Shown piece after piece: positions 1 through 7,353 of a stretch of DNA of 49,024 nucleotides. The DNA is from Rikenellaceae bacterium. Lineage in GTDB: Bacteria > Bacteroidota > Bacteroidia > Bacteroidales > Rikenellaceae. The position numbers and the translations under genes were made by a program. Numbering within the stretch: position 1 is the stretch's first letter; each line of letters starts with the position of its first letter. The notes below the pieces were generated by a model. The model was not told the DNA's origin. It saw nothing but the letters and a program-made list of their open reading frames with translations, and searched no databases. The DNA is taken from NCBI GenBank assembly GCA_902362705.1, contig CABIXK010000001.1:338138-387161 (forward strand). Direction: 5' to 3'.

Positions 1-1121
1 GTGCCGAAGCGCAGACCCGAGGTCTGGAAGGGCGAGCGCGAGTCGAAGGGCACCATGTTCTTGTTGGTGGTGATGTCGGCGGCCACGAGGCACTTCTCGG
101 CCAGCTTGCCCGTCAGATCGGGGAACTTCGTGCGCAGGTCGACCAGCATCAGGTGGTTGTCCGTGCCGCCCGAGACAATCTTGTAGCCGCGCTTGGCGAA
201 GGCCTCGGCCATCGCCCGGGCGTTCTTCTGTACCTGCATCTGGTACTCCTTGTAGCTCGGGTCGAGGGCCTCGCCGAAGGCCACGGCCTTGGCGGCGATG
301 ACGTGCTCGAGCGGTCCGCCCTGGATGCCGGGGAAGACGGCCGAGTTGAAGATCTGCGACATCATCTTCACCGCGCCCTTGGGTGTGGTCTGGCCCCAGG
401 GGTTCTCGAAATCCTTACCCATGAGGATGATACCGCCGCGCGGACCGCGCAGGGTCTTGTGGGTCGTGGAGGTGACGACGTGGGCCCACTTCACCGGGTT
501 GTCGAGCAGCCCCGCGGCGATCAGACCCGCCGTGTGGGCCATGTCGACCATCAGCAGCGCCCCCACCTTGTCGGCGATCTCGCGCATGCGCTTGTAGTCC
601 CACTCGCGCGAGTAGGCCGAGGCGCCGCCCACGATGAGCTTGGGACGGCACTCCAGCGCCTGGCGCTCCATGGCGTCGTAGTCGATCGTGCCGGTAGCTT
701 CGTCCAGCTGGTAGCCCACGGCCTTGAAGTACTTGCCCGACATGTTGACCGGCGAACCGTGCGAGAGGTGGCCGCCGTGCGCCAGGTCGAGGCCCATGAA
801 GGTGTCGCCGGGCTGCAGGCAGGCGAAGAAGACGGCCATGTTGGCCTGGGCGCCCGAGTGGGGCTGTACGTTGGCGTACTCGGCGCCGTAGAGCTCGCAG
901 ATGCGCTCGATGGCCAGGCGCTCGACCTGGTCCACCACCTCGCAACCGCCGTAGTAGCGGGCTGCGGGATAGCCCTCGGCGTATTTGTTGGTCAGTACGG
1001 AGCCCATGGCCTCCATCACCTGGTCGCTCACGAAGTTCTCGGAGGCGATCAGCTCGATACCGTGCGTCTGACGCGCGCGCTCGTCGGCGATCAGATCGAA
1101 AATGCGGGTGTCTCTTTTCAT
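1..1121 (-). CDS. glyA: Serine hydroxymethyltransferase (3' end beyond the left edge)
   Basis: This enzyme moves the serine hydroxymethyl group to tetrahydrofolate, giving glycine and 5,10-methylene-THF, with PLP in the cytoplasm. The visible 373 residues start [10 protein letters not shown] and carry family landmarks: ELIASENF near residue 23, the [13 protein letters not shown] loop at about 47-59, HSGAQAN near 88, [11 protein letters not shown] near 112, and the PLP-lysine context [14 protein letters not shown] with K222. Family members are roughly 420-430 aa, so about 50 C-terminal residues lie outside the window. The start lies 8 nt after the stop of the upstream secreted-protein gene, so the two are probably co-transcribed. 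Its one-carbon role links it to ftcD later in the window, although the two are far apart. Confidence 0.97.
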   Translation of the reverse strand, partial: MKRDTRIFDLIADERARQTHGIELIASENFVSDQVMEAMGSVLTNKYAEGYPAARYYGGCEVVDQVERLAIERICELYGAEYANVQPHSGAQANMAVFFACLQPGDTFMGLDLAHGGHLSHGSPVNMSGKYFKAVGYQLDEATGTIDYDAMERQALECRPKLIVGGASAYSREWDYKRMREIADKVGALLMVDMAHTAGLIAAGLLDNPVKWAHVVTSTTHKTLRGPRGGIILMGKDFENPWGQTTPKGAVKMMSQIFNSAVFPGIQGGPLEHVIAAKAVAFGEALDPSYKEYQMQVQKNARAMAEAFAKRGYKIVSGGTDNHLMLVDLRTKFPDLTGKLAEKCLVAADITTNKNMVPFDSRSPFQTSGLRFG

Positions 1122-1129
1122 AAAATATG

Positions 1130-1786
1130 TTACGGGTTAACTATCTCGGTCAGTTCCTGCACGAGGCTCGTCTCCAGCTCGGGCAGGGGAATTTCCTGCC
1201 GCACCAGCCCCACCCCGCGGGCGACCCACTGCGTCATGACCATCGCCCGGGGCGGCATGCCGGTCACGTAGGTGGTGGTGCGGAGCACGATGCGCAGGGC
1301 GTCGAACGCACCTGCGGGCGTCTCGATCCGCTCGACGGCCTCGGCGCGGCAGTCGTCGGCCACGACGCGCACCTGCATGCGCTCGCCCTGCAACTCACCC
1401 GAGAGGGAGAAGCTGAAGCCGTCGAGGCGGTCGCCGGGCGCCGGCGAAGCCGGAATGGCGAAATCGCCGCCCGAGCACTCGACCCGCTCCACGCCGAGCG
1501 ACCCGAGCATCTCGTAGAGCTCCCGGGGAGGCTCCATGCGGAGCGTCGTCGCCTCCGCCGTCACCGTCCAGCGTTCGGCGGCCTCGACGCCCTGTATCTC
1601 GGTGCGCAGCACCACCTCGCCGCCCTCCGCCGACTCGACGCGCTTGGTCTGCGTCGCGACGACGTCGCCGCCCATGCGCTGCACATACTCCAGACGCGTG
1701 CCCGGACGGGTGCAGACCCACGGCCCGGCCGCCAGAAGGGGCTGCACGAAGAGCGTCAGCCACAAAAAGAGGGTGAATCGTTTCAT
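1130..1786 (-). CDS. Secreted protein, DUF3108/TapB-like fold (tentative)
   Basis: A 218-aa protein with a clear signal peptide ([20 protein letters not shown], cut near residue 20), hence exported. The mature part is a string of predicted beta strands: [15 protein letters not shown] near the N-terminus, [11 protein letters not shown] near residue 165, and a [12 protein letters not shown] strand close to the C-terminus. This order of strands (an ester-like conversion domain with 'PAGxFdalr' and 'w.a.GvGlvr') is typical of DUF3108-like secreted proteins of Bacteroidota. The molecular role is not known. The gene directly precedes glyA (8-nt gap). A degenerate -7 element, TATATTTA on the minus strand at 1823-1830, could drive both genes. 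Confidence 0.6.
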   Translation of the reverse strand: MKRFTLFLWLTLFVQPLLAAGPWVCTRPGTRLEYVQRMGGDVVATQTKRVESAEGGEVVLRTEIQGVEAAERWTVTAEATTLRMEPPRELYEMLGSLGVERVECSGGDFAIPASPAPGDRLDGFSFSLSGELQGERMQVRVVADDCRAEAVERIETPAGAFDALRIVLRTTTYVTGMPPRAMVMTQWVARGVGLVRQEIPLPELETSLVQELTEIVNP

Positions 1787-1873
1787 TGTGCAAGGGGTTT
1801 TCGCGATTGTGTTTACGGAGTGTAAATATACGGAATATTTGCCGAACGCTGCACCGAATCCGATTTATTTTCG

Positions 1874-1881
1874 TAACTTTG
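1874..1881 (+). promoter_or_regulatory. fabG promoter, -7 element TAACTTTG
   Basis: An exact match to the Bacteroidota -7 consensus TAnnTTTG, 43 nt before the fabG ATG. No good -33 TTTG sits 19-21 nt upstream; the nearest TTTG is at 1838-1841, which is too far. Predicted transcription start is about 1888. Confidence 0.6.
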
Positions 1882-1924
1882 TTGCCGAAAAGCCGGATTT
1901 TTTCAACTTAAAATACAGATTGAT

Positions 1925-2671
1925 ATGAAATTACTCGAAGGAAAGGTCGCTGTCGTGACGGGCGCTGCCCGCGGCATCGGCAAGGCCATCGCACTCAAAT
2001 TCGCCGCCGAGGGCGCCGACGTGGCCTTCACCGACCTTACGATCGACGAGAACGGCAAGGCCACCGAGGCCGAGATCGCCGCACTGGGCGTCAAGGCCAA
2101 GGGCTACGCCTCGAACGCCGCCGACTTCGCACAGACGCACGAAGTCGTCGAGCAGATCGTGAAGGACTTCGGCCGCATCGACATCCTGGTCAACAACGCC
2201 GGCATCACCAAGGACGGCCTGATGATGCGCATGTCGGAAGCCCAGTGGGACGCCGTGCTGACGGTGAACCTCAAGTCGGCCTTCAACTTCATCCACGCCG
2301 TCACCCCGATCATGGCGCGCCAGAAGAGCGGCTCGATCATCAACATGTCGTCGGTCGTGGGCGTGAGCGGCAATGCCGGCCAGTGCAACTACTCGGCTTC
2401 GAAGGCCGGCATGATCGGTCTGGCCAAGTCGATCGCCAAGGAGATGGGTCCGCGCGGTATCCGAGCCAACGCCATCGCCCCGGGCTTCATCATCACCGAC
2501 ATGACCGACAAGCTGCCCGACGAGGTGAAGGAGGGCTGGTACAAGCAGATTCCGCTCCGTCGCGGCGGCACGCCCGAGGACGTGGCCAAGGTGGCTCTGT
2601 TCCTCGCCTCGGACCTCTCGTCGTATGTCAGCGGGCAGGTCATCCACTGCTGCGGCGCGATGAACTGTTAA
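1925..2671 (+). CDS. fabG: 3-oxoacyl-[acyl-carrier-protein] reductase
   Basis: A 248-aa classical short-chain dehydrogenase that reduces 3-oxoacyl-ACP to 3-hydroxyacyl-ACP with NADPH in fatty-acid elongation. The Rossmann motif TGAARGIG is at residues 12-19, NNAG at 90-93, the catalytic set is N115, S143, Y156 and K160 (NYSASK), and the PG motif follows at about 186. Length and the RIDILVNNAGITKDGLMMRM segment match FabG closely; the main alternative is another FabG-like SDR. The C-terminus (HCCGAMNC) has two cysteines where many FabG proteins end in GGMV/GGMYM. The gene is monocistronic, with its own promoter and a strong terminator. Confidence 0.93.
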   Translation: MKLLEGKVAVVTGAARGIGKAIALKFAAEGADVAFTDLTIDENGKATEAEIAALGVKAKGYASNAADFAQTHEVVEQIVKDFGRIDILVNNAGITKDGLMMRMSEAQWDAVLTVNLKSAFNFIHAVTPIMARQKSGSIINMSSVVGVSGNAGQCNYSASKAGMIGLAKSIAKEMGPRGIRANAIAPGFIITDMTDKLPDEVKEGWYKQIPLRRGGTPEDVAKVALFLASDLSSYVSGQVIHCCGAMNC

Positions 2672-2696
2672 CCCATCCGCGCATACGGAACGAAAA

Positions 2697-2735
2697 GCGC
2701 CTGCCGGCATCCGCCCGGCAGGCGCTCTCGTTTTA
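2697..2735 (+). terminator. Rho-independent terminator after fabG
   Basis: A perfect 11-bp stem (2697-2707 with 2715-2725, GCGCCTGCCGG and its complement), a 7-nt loop and a T-rich tail TCTCGTTTTAT, 25 nt after the fabG stop. Confidence 0.8.
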
Positions 2736-2790
2736 TACACGTCCGGGCGGATTTTCGCGAAAATATAGCGCGCCATCCGCCCTGTTGCAC

Positions 2791-2798
2791 TATCTTTG
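2791..2798 (+). promoter_or_regulatory. Promoter -7 element TATCTTTG
   Basis: An exact TAnnTTTG match. Its last base is only 5 nt before the ATG at 2804, so the predicted transcript starts at about 2805. This favours the second in-frame ATG at 2813 as the real start of the next gene. Confidence 0.65.
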
Positions 2799-2812
2799 CA
2801 CCCATGACCCCT

Positions 2813-3697
2813 ATGAAACTCTTCGCAACGATTCTGCTGGGAGCCGCGACGCTCCTCGCCCTCCCCGCCGCCGCACAGGAGGCGACCCTCCCCTCGCCCG
2901 ACGCCAAGACGATCGGCATGGGCGGCGTGGAGATGACCGCCCTCTCGGGCTCCCACGCCATCTACGGCAACGCGGCCGCGGCCGTCTTCTCGCAGATGCC
3001 CTCGCAGGTATCGACCTCCTACTATGCGCCGGGCGACGCCGACTACTACGCCGTCTCGGGCATGTGCCGCTTCGACAACACCAACCTGGCGCAGATCGGC
3101 TGGCGGCAGTACCTGCGCGAGCGCGGCAACAACGACATGGCCGTCGACGCGGGCTACTCGCGCCGTCTGGGCGAGCGCTGGGCCATGGGCGCCGTGGGGC
3201 GCTACCTGCGCGTGAAGCGACCGGGGAGCTCCGACGACGCGCTGGCCGTCGACCTGTCGGTAGCCTACCGCCGGCCGCTGGAGCTCGGCTCCAGCTACTC
3301 GACCCTGCGCGCCGGCGCACGGCTCGCCAACCTGGGCGGCTACCTCGGCAGCAGCGGCCGCACGCTGCCCGCAGACCTCACGGCGGGCGCGGCGCTGGAC
3401 AGCTACCTGACCGACGCCCACCAGATCACCGTGGGGCTCGATGCCGGTTACCGCTTCGCGCCGTCGGCCGCACGGGGCTTCCACCTCTCGGCGGGCGTGG
3501 AGTACAACCTCATGCAGCTCTTCCAGCTCCGCGCGGGCTACCACTACGGCGAGCGCTCGGCCTACGACCCCAGCTATGCGAGCGTGGGCGCCGGCATACG
3601 CATCCTCCACCTGCGGCTCGACTTCGCCTACCAGTTCGCGCAGCGCCATTCGCCGCTCGGCAACAGCTACGGCATCAGCTGCGGGCTCGACTTCTGA
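2813..3697 (+). CDS. PorV/FadL-like outer-membrane beta-barrel protein
   Basis: A 294-aa secreted protein. The signal peptide MKLFATILLGAATLLALPAAAQ ends in a normal A-x-A|Q site. The mature N-terminus, DAKTIGMGGVEMTAL..AIYGNAAA, resembles the 'GMGGa.vA....a.y.NPA' opening of PorV/FadL (toluene_X/UPF0164) barrels, and the rest alternates polar and aromatic strands up to a terminal F (SCGLDF). It is probably an outer-membrane barrel; whether it is a type IX secretion shuttle or a general porin cannot be said, and no other por gene is in the window. An ATG at 2804 would add MTP, but the -7 element leaves no leader for it, so 2813 is preferred. Confidence 0.6.
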   Translation: MKLFATILLGAATLLALPAAAQEATLPSPDAKTIGMGGVEMTALSGSHAIYGNAAAAVFSQMPSQVSTSYYAPGDADYYAVSGMCRFDNTNLAQIGWRQYLRERGNNDMAVDAGYSRRLGERWAMGAVGRYLRVKRPGSSDDALAVDLSVAYRRPLELGSSYSTLRAGARLANLGGYLGSSGRTLPADLTAGAALDSYLTDAHQITVGLDAGYRFAPSAARGFHLSAGVEYNLMQLFQLRAGYHYGERSAYDPSYASVGAGIRILHLRLDFAYQFAQRHSPLGNSYGISCGLDF

Positions 3698-3717
3698 ACC
3701 CCTCTCCTATGACACGA

Positions 3718-3747
3718 GAAACGCCGCCCCTCGCAGGGCGGCGTTTT
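3718..3747. terminator. Bidirectional terminator between convergent genes
   Basis: Stem ACGCCGCCC/GGGCGGCGT (3721-3729 with 3736-3744), extended by A-T pairs on both sides, so each strand has a hairpin followed by T's. It serves the barrel gene on plus and the tyrosine phosphatase on minus. Confidence 0.75.
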
Positions 3748-3773
3748 CCGTATCGGCGCGGTCGAGCCGCGCC

Positions 3774-4247
3774 CTACTCCAGCGCCAGGTCGTCGAGCAG
3801 CCCTTCGCAGGCGTCCTCCAGCAGGTCGAGCACCAGATAGAAGCCCGCGCGCCCCTCGTAGTAGGGATCGGGCACGTAGGTGCGGTCGGGATGGCGGCGG
3901 CAGAACTCCGTCATGCGGTAGATCTTGGCGGCCAGCTCGCGCGACGGCGCCAGGCGGTGGAGCGCCTCGTAGTTGCGGTCGTCCATCACCACGATGCGGT
4001 CGAAGCGGTCGAAATCCTCCTCCGCGACCTGCCGCGAGCGGTGGGTCAGCCGATAGCCGCGCGAAGCGGCCGCCTCGCGCATGCGCATGTCGGGCAGCTC
4101 GCCCGCATGGCCGCCGTAGGTGCCGGCCGAGTCGGCCTCCACGCACTCCGAAAGGCCGCGCCGCGCCGCCAGCTGGCGGAAGATCTCCTCGGCCGCCGGC
4201 GAGCGGCAGATGTTTCCGAGGCAGACGAACAGAATCTTCTTTTTCAT
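3774..4247 (-). CDS. Low-molecular-weight protein-tyrosine phosphatase
   Basis: A 157-aa cytoplasmic phosphatase of the LMW-PTP/ArsC-like fold. The P-loop CLGNICRSP gives nucleophile C9, phosphate-binding R15 and S16; the general acid lies in DPYY (D127) near the C-terminus. Length is normal for the family. Its ATG directly follows the stop of the FeoB-associated small gene (TAAATG), which makes it the last gene of the feoAB operon. LMW-PTPs often act on bacterial tyrosine kinases of polysaccharide export; nothing here identifies its substrate, and a link to iron uptake is only positional. Confidence 0.93.
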   Translation of the reverse strand: MKKKILFVCLGNICRSPAAEEIFRQLAARRGLSECVEADSAGTYGGHAGELPDMRMREAAASRGYRLTHRSRQVAEEDFDRFDRIVVMDDRNYEALHRLAPSRELAAKIYRMTEFCRRHPDRTYVPDPYYEGRAGFYLVLDLLEDACEGLLDDLALE

Positions 4248-4409
4248 TTATCGCTTGTCGTTGGTTTTTCGCAGAGGACACCGCACCTCGCCGCACGCGG
4301 CGCACCCGCGCCCGCGACGGCCGCCGCAGACGAAGCGCCCGAGGCGCCGGATGACGACAAGCGCCACCGCAGCGCCGATCGCCCAGACCGTATAATCCTG
4401 CCACTCCAT
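4248..4409 (-). CDS. FeoB-associated Cys-rich membrane protein, 53 aa
   Basis: A short gene translated by eye. Residues 1-7 are MEWQDYT, followed by one hydrophobic helix (about 8-20, VWAIGAAVALVVI), a basic patch (RRLGRF), and four cysteines (C28, C36, C39, C44) in C-x7-C-x2-C-x4-C, ending in a lysine/arginine tail. This is the layout of the FeoB_associated family: one membrane helix plus a Cys-rich tail, coded next to feoB. The gene starts 16 nt after the feoAB stop, and its stop TAA touches the phosphatase ATG. The cysteines may bind or pass iron; this is inference. Confidence 0.85.
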   Translation of the reverse strand: MEWQDYTVWAIGAAVALVVIRRLGRFVCGGRRGRGCAACGEVRCPLRKTNDKR

Positions 4410-4425
4410 GCCGCGCGCCGCCGGA

Positions 4426-6855
4426 TCAGAGCCACAAGGCCAGGTGATAGACGCCCCACGCAGCCAGCCATGCCAGCAGCGTGTCGTAGACCACCGCCGC
4501 GGCGGCCCACCGCCATCCGGCCTCCGAGCCGATGGCCATCACCGTGGCGATGCAGGGGAAGTAGAGCAGTATGAAGACCAGAAAGGCCAGAGCCGAGGCC
4601 GGGGTGAAGTCGCCGCTCGCGGCCAGCCGCGCCGCCAGGCCCGAGCCCTCGGACCCGTCGTGCGGAGCCGGGGCCGAAGTCGCCTCGGCATCAGCATCGG
4701 TTTCGGCACCGGTCGCCGCCGCACCGTCGGCGCTGTAGAGCACGCCCAGCGTGCTCACGACGATCTCCTTGGCCGGCACGCCCGACAGCAGCGCCACACC
4801 GGCCTTCCAGTCGAGCCCCAGGGGGCGGAACGCGGGCTCGCAGGCGCGACCCATGCGCCCCAGGTAGGAGTTCTCGTAGTGGTCGAGCGATCCGGCCGGA
4901 AGGTGCTCGGTGCGGGGATAGTAGCTCAGAAACCACACCACGAGCGAGGCGACGAGGATCATGCCGCCCATCTTGCGCAGGTACTGCGCGCACTTGTCCC
5001 ACATGTGGGAGAAGGTGGCCTTGGCCGTGGGAATGCGGTAGGGAGGCAGCTCCATGACGAAGGGCGTCTCGTCGACCGGGAAGACGTAGCGGCGCACCAG
5101 GCGCGCCGTGAGGACGGCGAAGAGGAGCCCCGCGGCGTAGAGCAGCGTCATGACCAGCCCGGCATGCGCGGCGAAGAAGGTGCCGGCCATGAGCATGTAG
5201 ATGGGCAGGCGGGCGCTGCACGACATGAAGGGCAGGATCAGTATGGTAATGAGGCGGCTCGACCGGCTCTCGATCGTGCGGCAGGCCATGACGGCAGGCA
5301 CGTTGCAGCCGAAGCCCATGACCAGCGGGATGAACGACTTGCCGTGGAGCCCGATGCGGTGCATCACGCGGTCCATGATGAAGGCCGCGCGGGCCAGGTA
5401 GCCCGAATCCTCCATGAACGAGATGAAGAGATAGAGGATCATGATGTTGGGCAGGAAGACGATCACCGACCCCACGCCTCCGATCGCCCCGTCGACCACC
5501 AGATCGCGCAACGGCCCGGGGGCCATCAGGCGGTCGACGCCCCCGCCGATCCACCCCACCAGCGCCTCGATCCACCCCTGGGGGTAGGATCCGAGCGAGA
5601 AGGTGCACCAGAACATGAGCCCCATCAGCGCGAAGAAGATGGGGAAACCCCACAGGCGGTGCGTGACGAAGGCGTCGATGATGGTCGTGGCGGAGGTCGC
5701 CTCGCGCGCACCGGGGGTGTAGGTCTCCTTCAGCGCCCCCGAGATGAAGCCGTACTTCTGGTTGGCGAAGGCCGTCTCCACGTCCTCGCCCAGCGCCTCG
5801 GCAATGCGCGGCGCCTCGCGGTCGCGGATCGCGCGCCACCGCGCGAAGCCCGGACAGGCGGCCAGGGTCTCCTCGACGCGGCGGTCGCCCTCGAGCAGCT
5901 TCATGGCGAAGTAGCGCGGCGGAAAGTGCTGGGGCAGCTCGTCGCGGTGGGCACTGAGGTCGGCATTGAGCCGGCGAAGCCCCTCCTCGACCACGGCGCC
6001 CATGCCGATGTGGATGTGGCGCACGCGCTCGTCGCGGTTCTCGTAGACGGCGATCACCGTGTCGAGCAATTCGTCGATGCCCACGCCGTTGCGCGCCTCG
6101 ACGGGCACCATCGGCACGCCGAGCATCGCCCCCAGCTGCTCGTAGTCGAGGTGGGCGCCGCTGGCGCGCAGCTCGTCGAACATGTTCAGCGCCACGACCA
6201 TGCGGGGGTTTATGTCGATCAGTTCGGTAGTCAGGTAGAGGTTGCGCTCGAGGTTCGACGCCACCACCGAGTTGATGACCACGTCGGGCATCTGACTCTC
6301 GAGGTGGCTGCGCACGTAGCGCTCCTCGGGCGTGTAGGCCGACAGGGCGTAGGTGCCCGGCAGGTCGGTCACCTCGAAGCGGTAGCCGCGGTAGGTGCGG
6401 TAGCCGCGCTTGGCCCCCACGGTCACGCCGCTGTAGTTGCCCACGTGCTCGCGGCCGCCCGAGATGGCGTTGAAGAGCGAGGTCTTGCCGCTGTTGGGGT
6501 TGCCTACCAGCGCCACCGAGATGGTGCGGCTGTGGTGCTCGACCACCTCGTCGAGCGTGCGCCCGCAGGCCGCCGCGTCGGAAGCCACGGCCTCGGGCGG
6601 AAGGTCGCCGCGCAGGTGCTCGCGCGCCTCCCCGTCGGAGAGCACCACCACCATGTCGGCCTCGCTGCGGCGCAGCGAGATCTCGTAGCCCATGACGTTG
6701 TATTCGATCGGATCCTTGAGCGGAGCGTTGAGCACCACGGTCACCCGTTGTCCGCGCACGAAGCCCATCTCCATGATCCGGCGGCGAAATCCGCCGTGCC
6801 CCGTCACCTTGATGATCGTGGCCGAGTCGCCGGTTTTCAGTTCGGATAGACGCAT
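4426..6855 (-). CDS. feoB: FeoA-FeoB fusion, ferrous iron transporter
   Basis: An 809-aa inner-membrane Fe(II) importer. Residues 1-75 are a FeoA SH3-like domain (MRLSELKTGDSATI..., with MGFVRGQRVTVVLNAPLKDPI), which in most bacteria is a separate protein. The FeoB G domain follows: G1 GNPNSGKT (118-125), G2 region NYSGVTVG near 140, G3 DLPG (164-167), G4 NMFD (224-227). The C-terminal half has the Gate segments (GFGCNVPAVMACRTI) and about eight membrane helices. FeoA-FeoB fusions are known in Bacteroidota such as Porphyromonas. An acidic/Ala-rich insert precedes the last helices (about residues 700-740). It leads an operon with the Cys-rich partner and the phosphatase. Its promoter lies at 6880-6887. 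Confidence 0.96.
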   Translation of the reverse strand: MRLSELKTGDSATIIKVTGHGGFRRRIMEMGFVRGQRVTVVLNAPLKDPIEYNVMGYEISLRRSEADMVVVLSDGEAREHLRGDLPPEAVASDAAACGRTLDEVVEHHSRTISVALVGNPNSGKTSLFNAISGGREHVGNYSGVTVGAKRGYRTYRGYRFEVTDLPGTYALSAYTPEERYVRSHLESQMPDVVINSVVASNLERNLYLTTELIDINPRMVVALNMFDELRASGAHLDYEQLGAMLGVPMVPVEARNGVGIDELLDTVIAVYENRDERVRHIHIGMGAVVEEGLRRLNADLSAHRDELPQHFPPRYFAMKLLEGDRRVEETLAACPGFARWRAIRDREAPRIAEALGEDVETAFANQKYGFISGALKETYTPGAREATSATTIIDAFVTHRLWGFPIFFALMGLMFWCTFSLGSYPQGWIEALVGWIGGGVDRLMAPGPLRDLVVDGAIGGVGSVIVFLPNIMILYLFISFMEDSGYLARAAFIMDRVMHRIGLHGKSFIPLVMGFGCNVPAVMACRTIESRSSRLITILILPFMSCSARLPIYMLMAGTFFAAHAGLVMTLLYAAGLLFAVLTARLVRRYVFPVDETPFVMELPPYRIPTAKATFSHMWDKCAQYLRKMGGMILVASLVVWFLSYYPRTEHLPAGSLDHYENSYLGRMGRACEPAFRPLGLDWKAGVALLSGVPAKEIVVSTLGVLYSADGAAATGAETDADAEATSAPAPHDGSEGSGLAARLAASGDFTPASALAFLVFILLYFPCIATVMAIGSEAGWRWAAAAVVYDTLLAWLAAWGVYHLALWL

Positions 6856-6879
6856 TTCTTATGCTTGAAATTAGCACGC

Positions 6880-6887
6880 CAAAGATA
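6880..6887 (-). promoter_or_regulatory. feoAB promoter, -7 element TATCTTTG (minus strand)
   Basis: Plus-strand CAAAGATA reads TATCTTTG on minus, 25 nt before the feoAB start. No clear -33 match. No Fur box could be recognised with confidence. Confidence 0.6.
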
Positions 6888-7030
6888 CGCTTTCGGCGCG
6901 AAATCTCCAATCCTCACTTTCAGGTATTTTTTCGGCCGCGCCCCTTTTTCCTGCCCGGCACGGCGGCACGCGGCGCGTCCTTTTGCGTCAAAAAAGCGAC
7001 CTTCGGCGGTTCATTGTCGGAATTTTTGCT

Positions 7031-7038
7031 TATATTTG
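7031..7038 (+). promoter_or_regulatory. Promoter -7 element TATATTTG
   Basis: An exact TAnnTTTG match, 33 nt before the histone-like gene. It is divergent from the feoAB promoter in the 216-nt gap 6856-7071, which otherwise holds nothing recognisable. Confidence 0.65.
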
Positions 7039-7071
7039 CCCCAAATCAATCCAACTTAATCCAATAAAGAG

Positions 7072-7245
7072 ATGAAAGAGTTAGTAGAGAAGATCAACGC
7101 CGAGTTCGAGGTGTTCGCAGCCAACGCGGCTGCTCAGGTAGAGAAGGGTAACAAGGCGGCCGGCACGCGCGCCCGCAAGTCGGCGCTCGAGCTGTCGAAG
7201 CTCATGAAGGAGTTCCGCAAGGAGTCGGTCGAGGCTGCGAAATAG
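7072..7245 (+). CDS. Histone H1-like (Hc1 family) DNA-binding protein, 57 aa
   Basis: A small gene: ATG at 7072, TAG at 7243-7245. The product begins MKELVEKINAEFEVF and contains QVEKGNKAAGTRARKSALEL near residues 22-41, then KLMKEFRKESVEAAK. The lysine/alanine-rich helical pattern with GNKAAGTRARK is that of the short Hc1-type histone-like proteins conserved in Bacteroidota, likely to bind DNA or the nucleoid. It has its own promoter and a strong terminator, so it is monocistronic. Identification rests on recall of the family pattern. Confidence 0.85.
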   Translation: MKELVEKINAEFEVFAANAAAQVEKGNKAAGTRARKSALELSKLMKEFRKESVEAAK

Positions 7246-7265
7246 GCCAATCCGATCGGAAACCG

Positions 7266-7303
7266 AAGCGGGCTGCATCTTTCGAGGTGCAGCCCGCTTT
7301 GTT
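7266..7303 (+). terminator. Terminator after the histone-like gene
   Basis: A perfect 12-bp stem AAGCGGGCTGCA (7266-7277) with its complement (7288-7299), 10-nt loop, then TTTGTT-like tail. Confidence 0.75.
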
Positions 7304-7353
7304 CCATCCCGGCACCGGGGGCTCCCCCGCCCCGCGGCCCGTCCGCGCCCGGC

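Noticed and set aside
1931..3649. A 572-aa open frame on minus opposite fabG and the barrel gene
   Set aside because: It is a shadow: it lies antisense to two well-supported genes and has no recognisable motif. Strong GC bias at third codon positions keeps antisense frames open.
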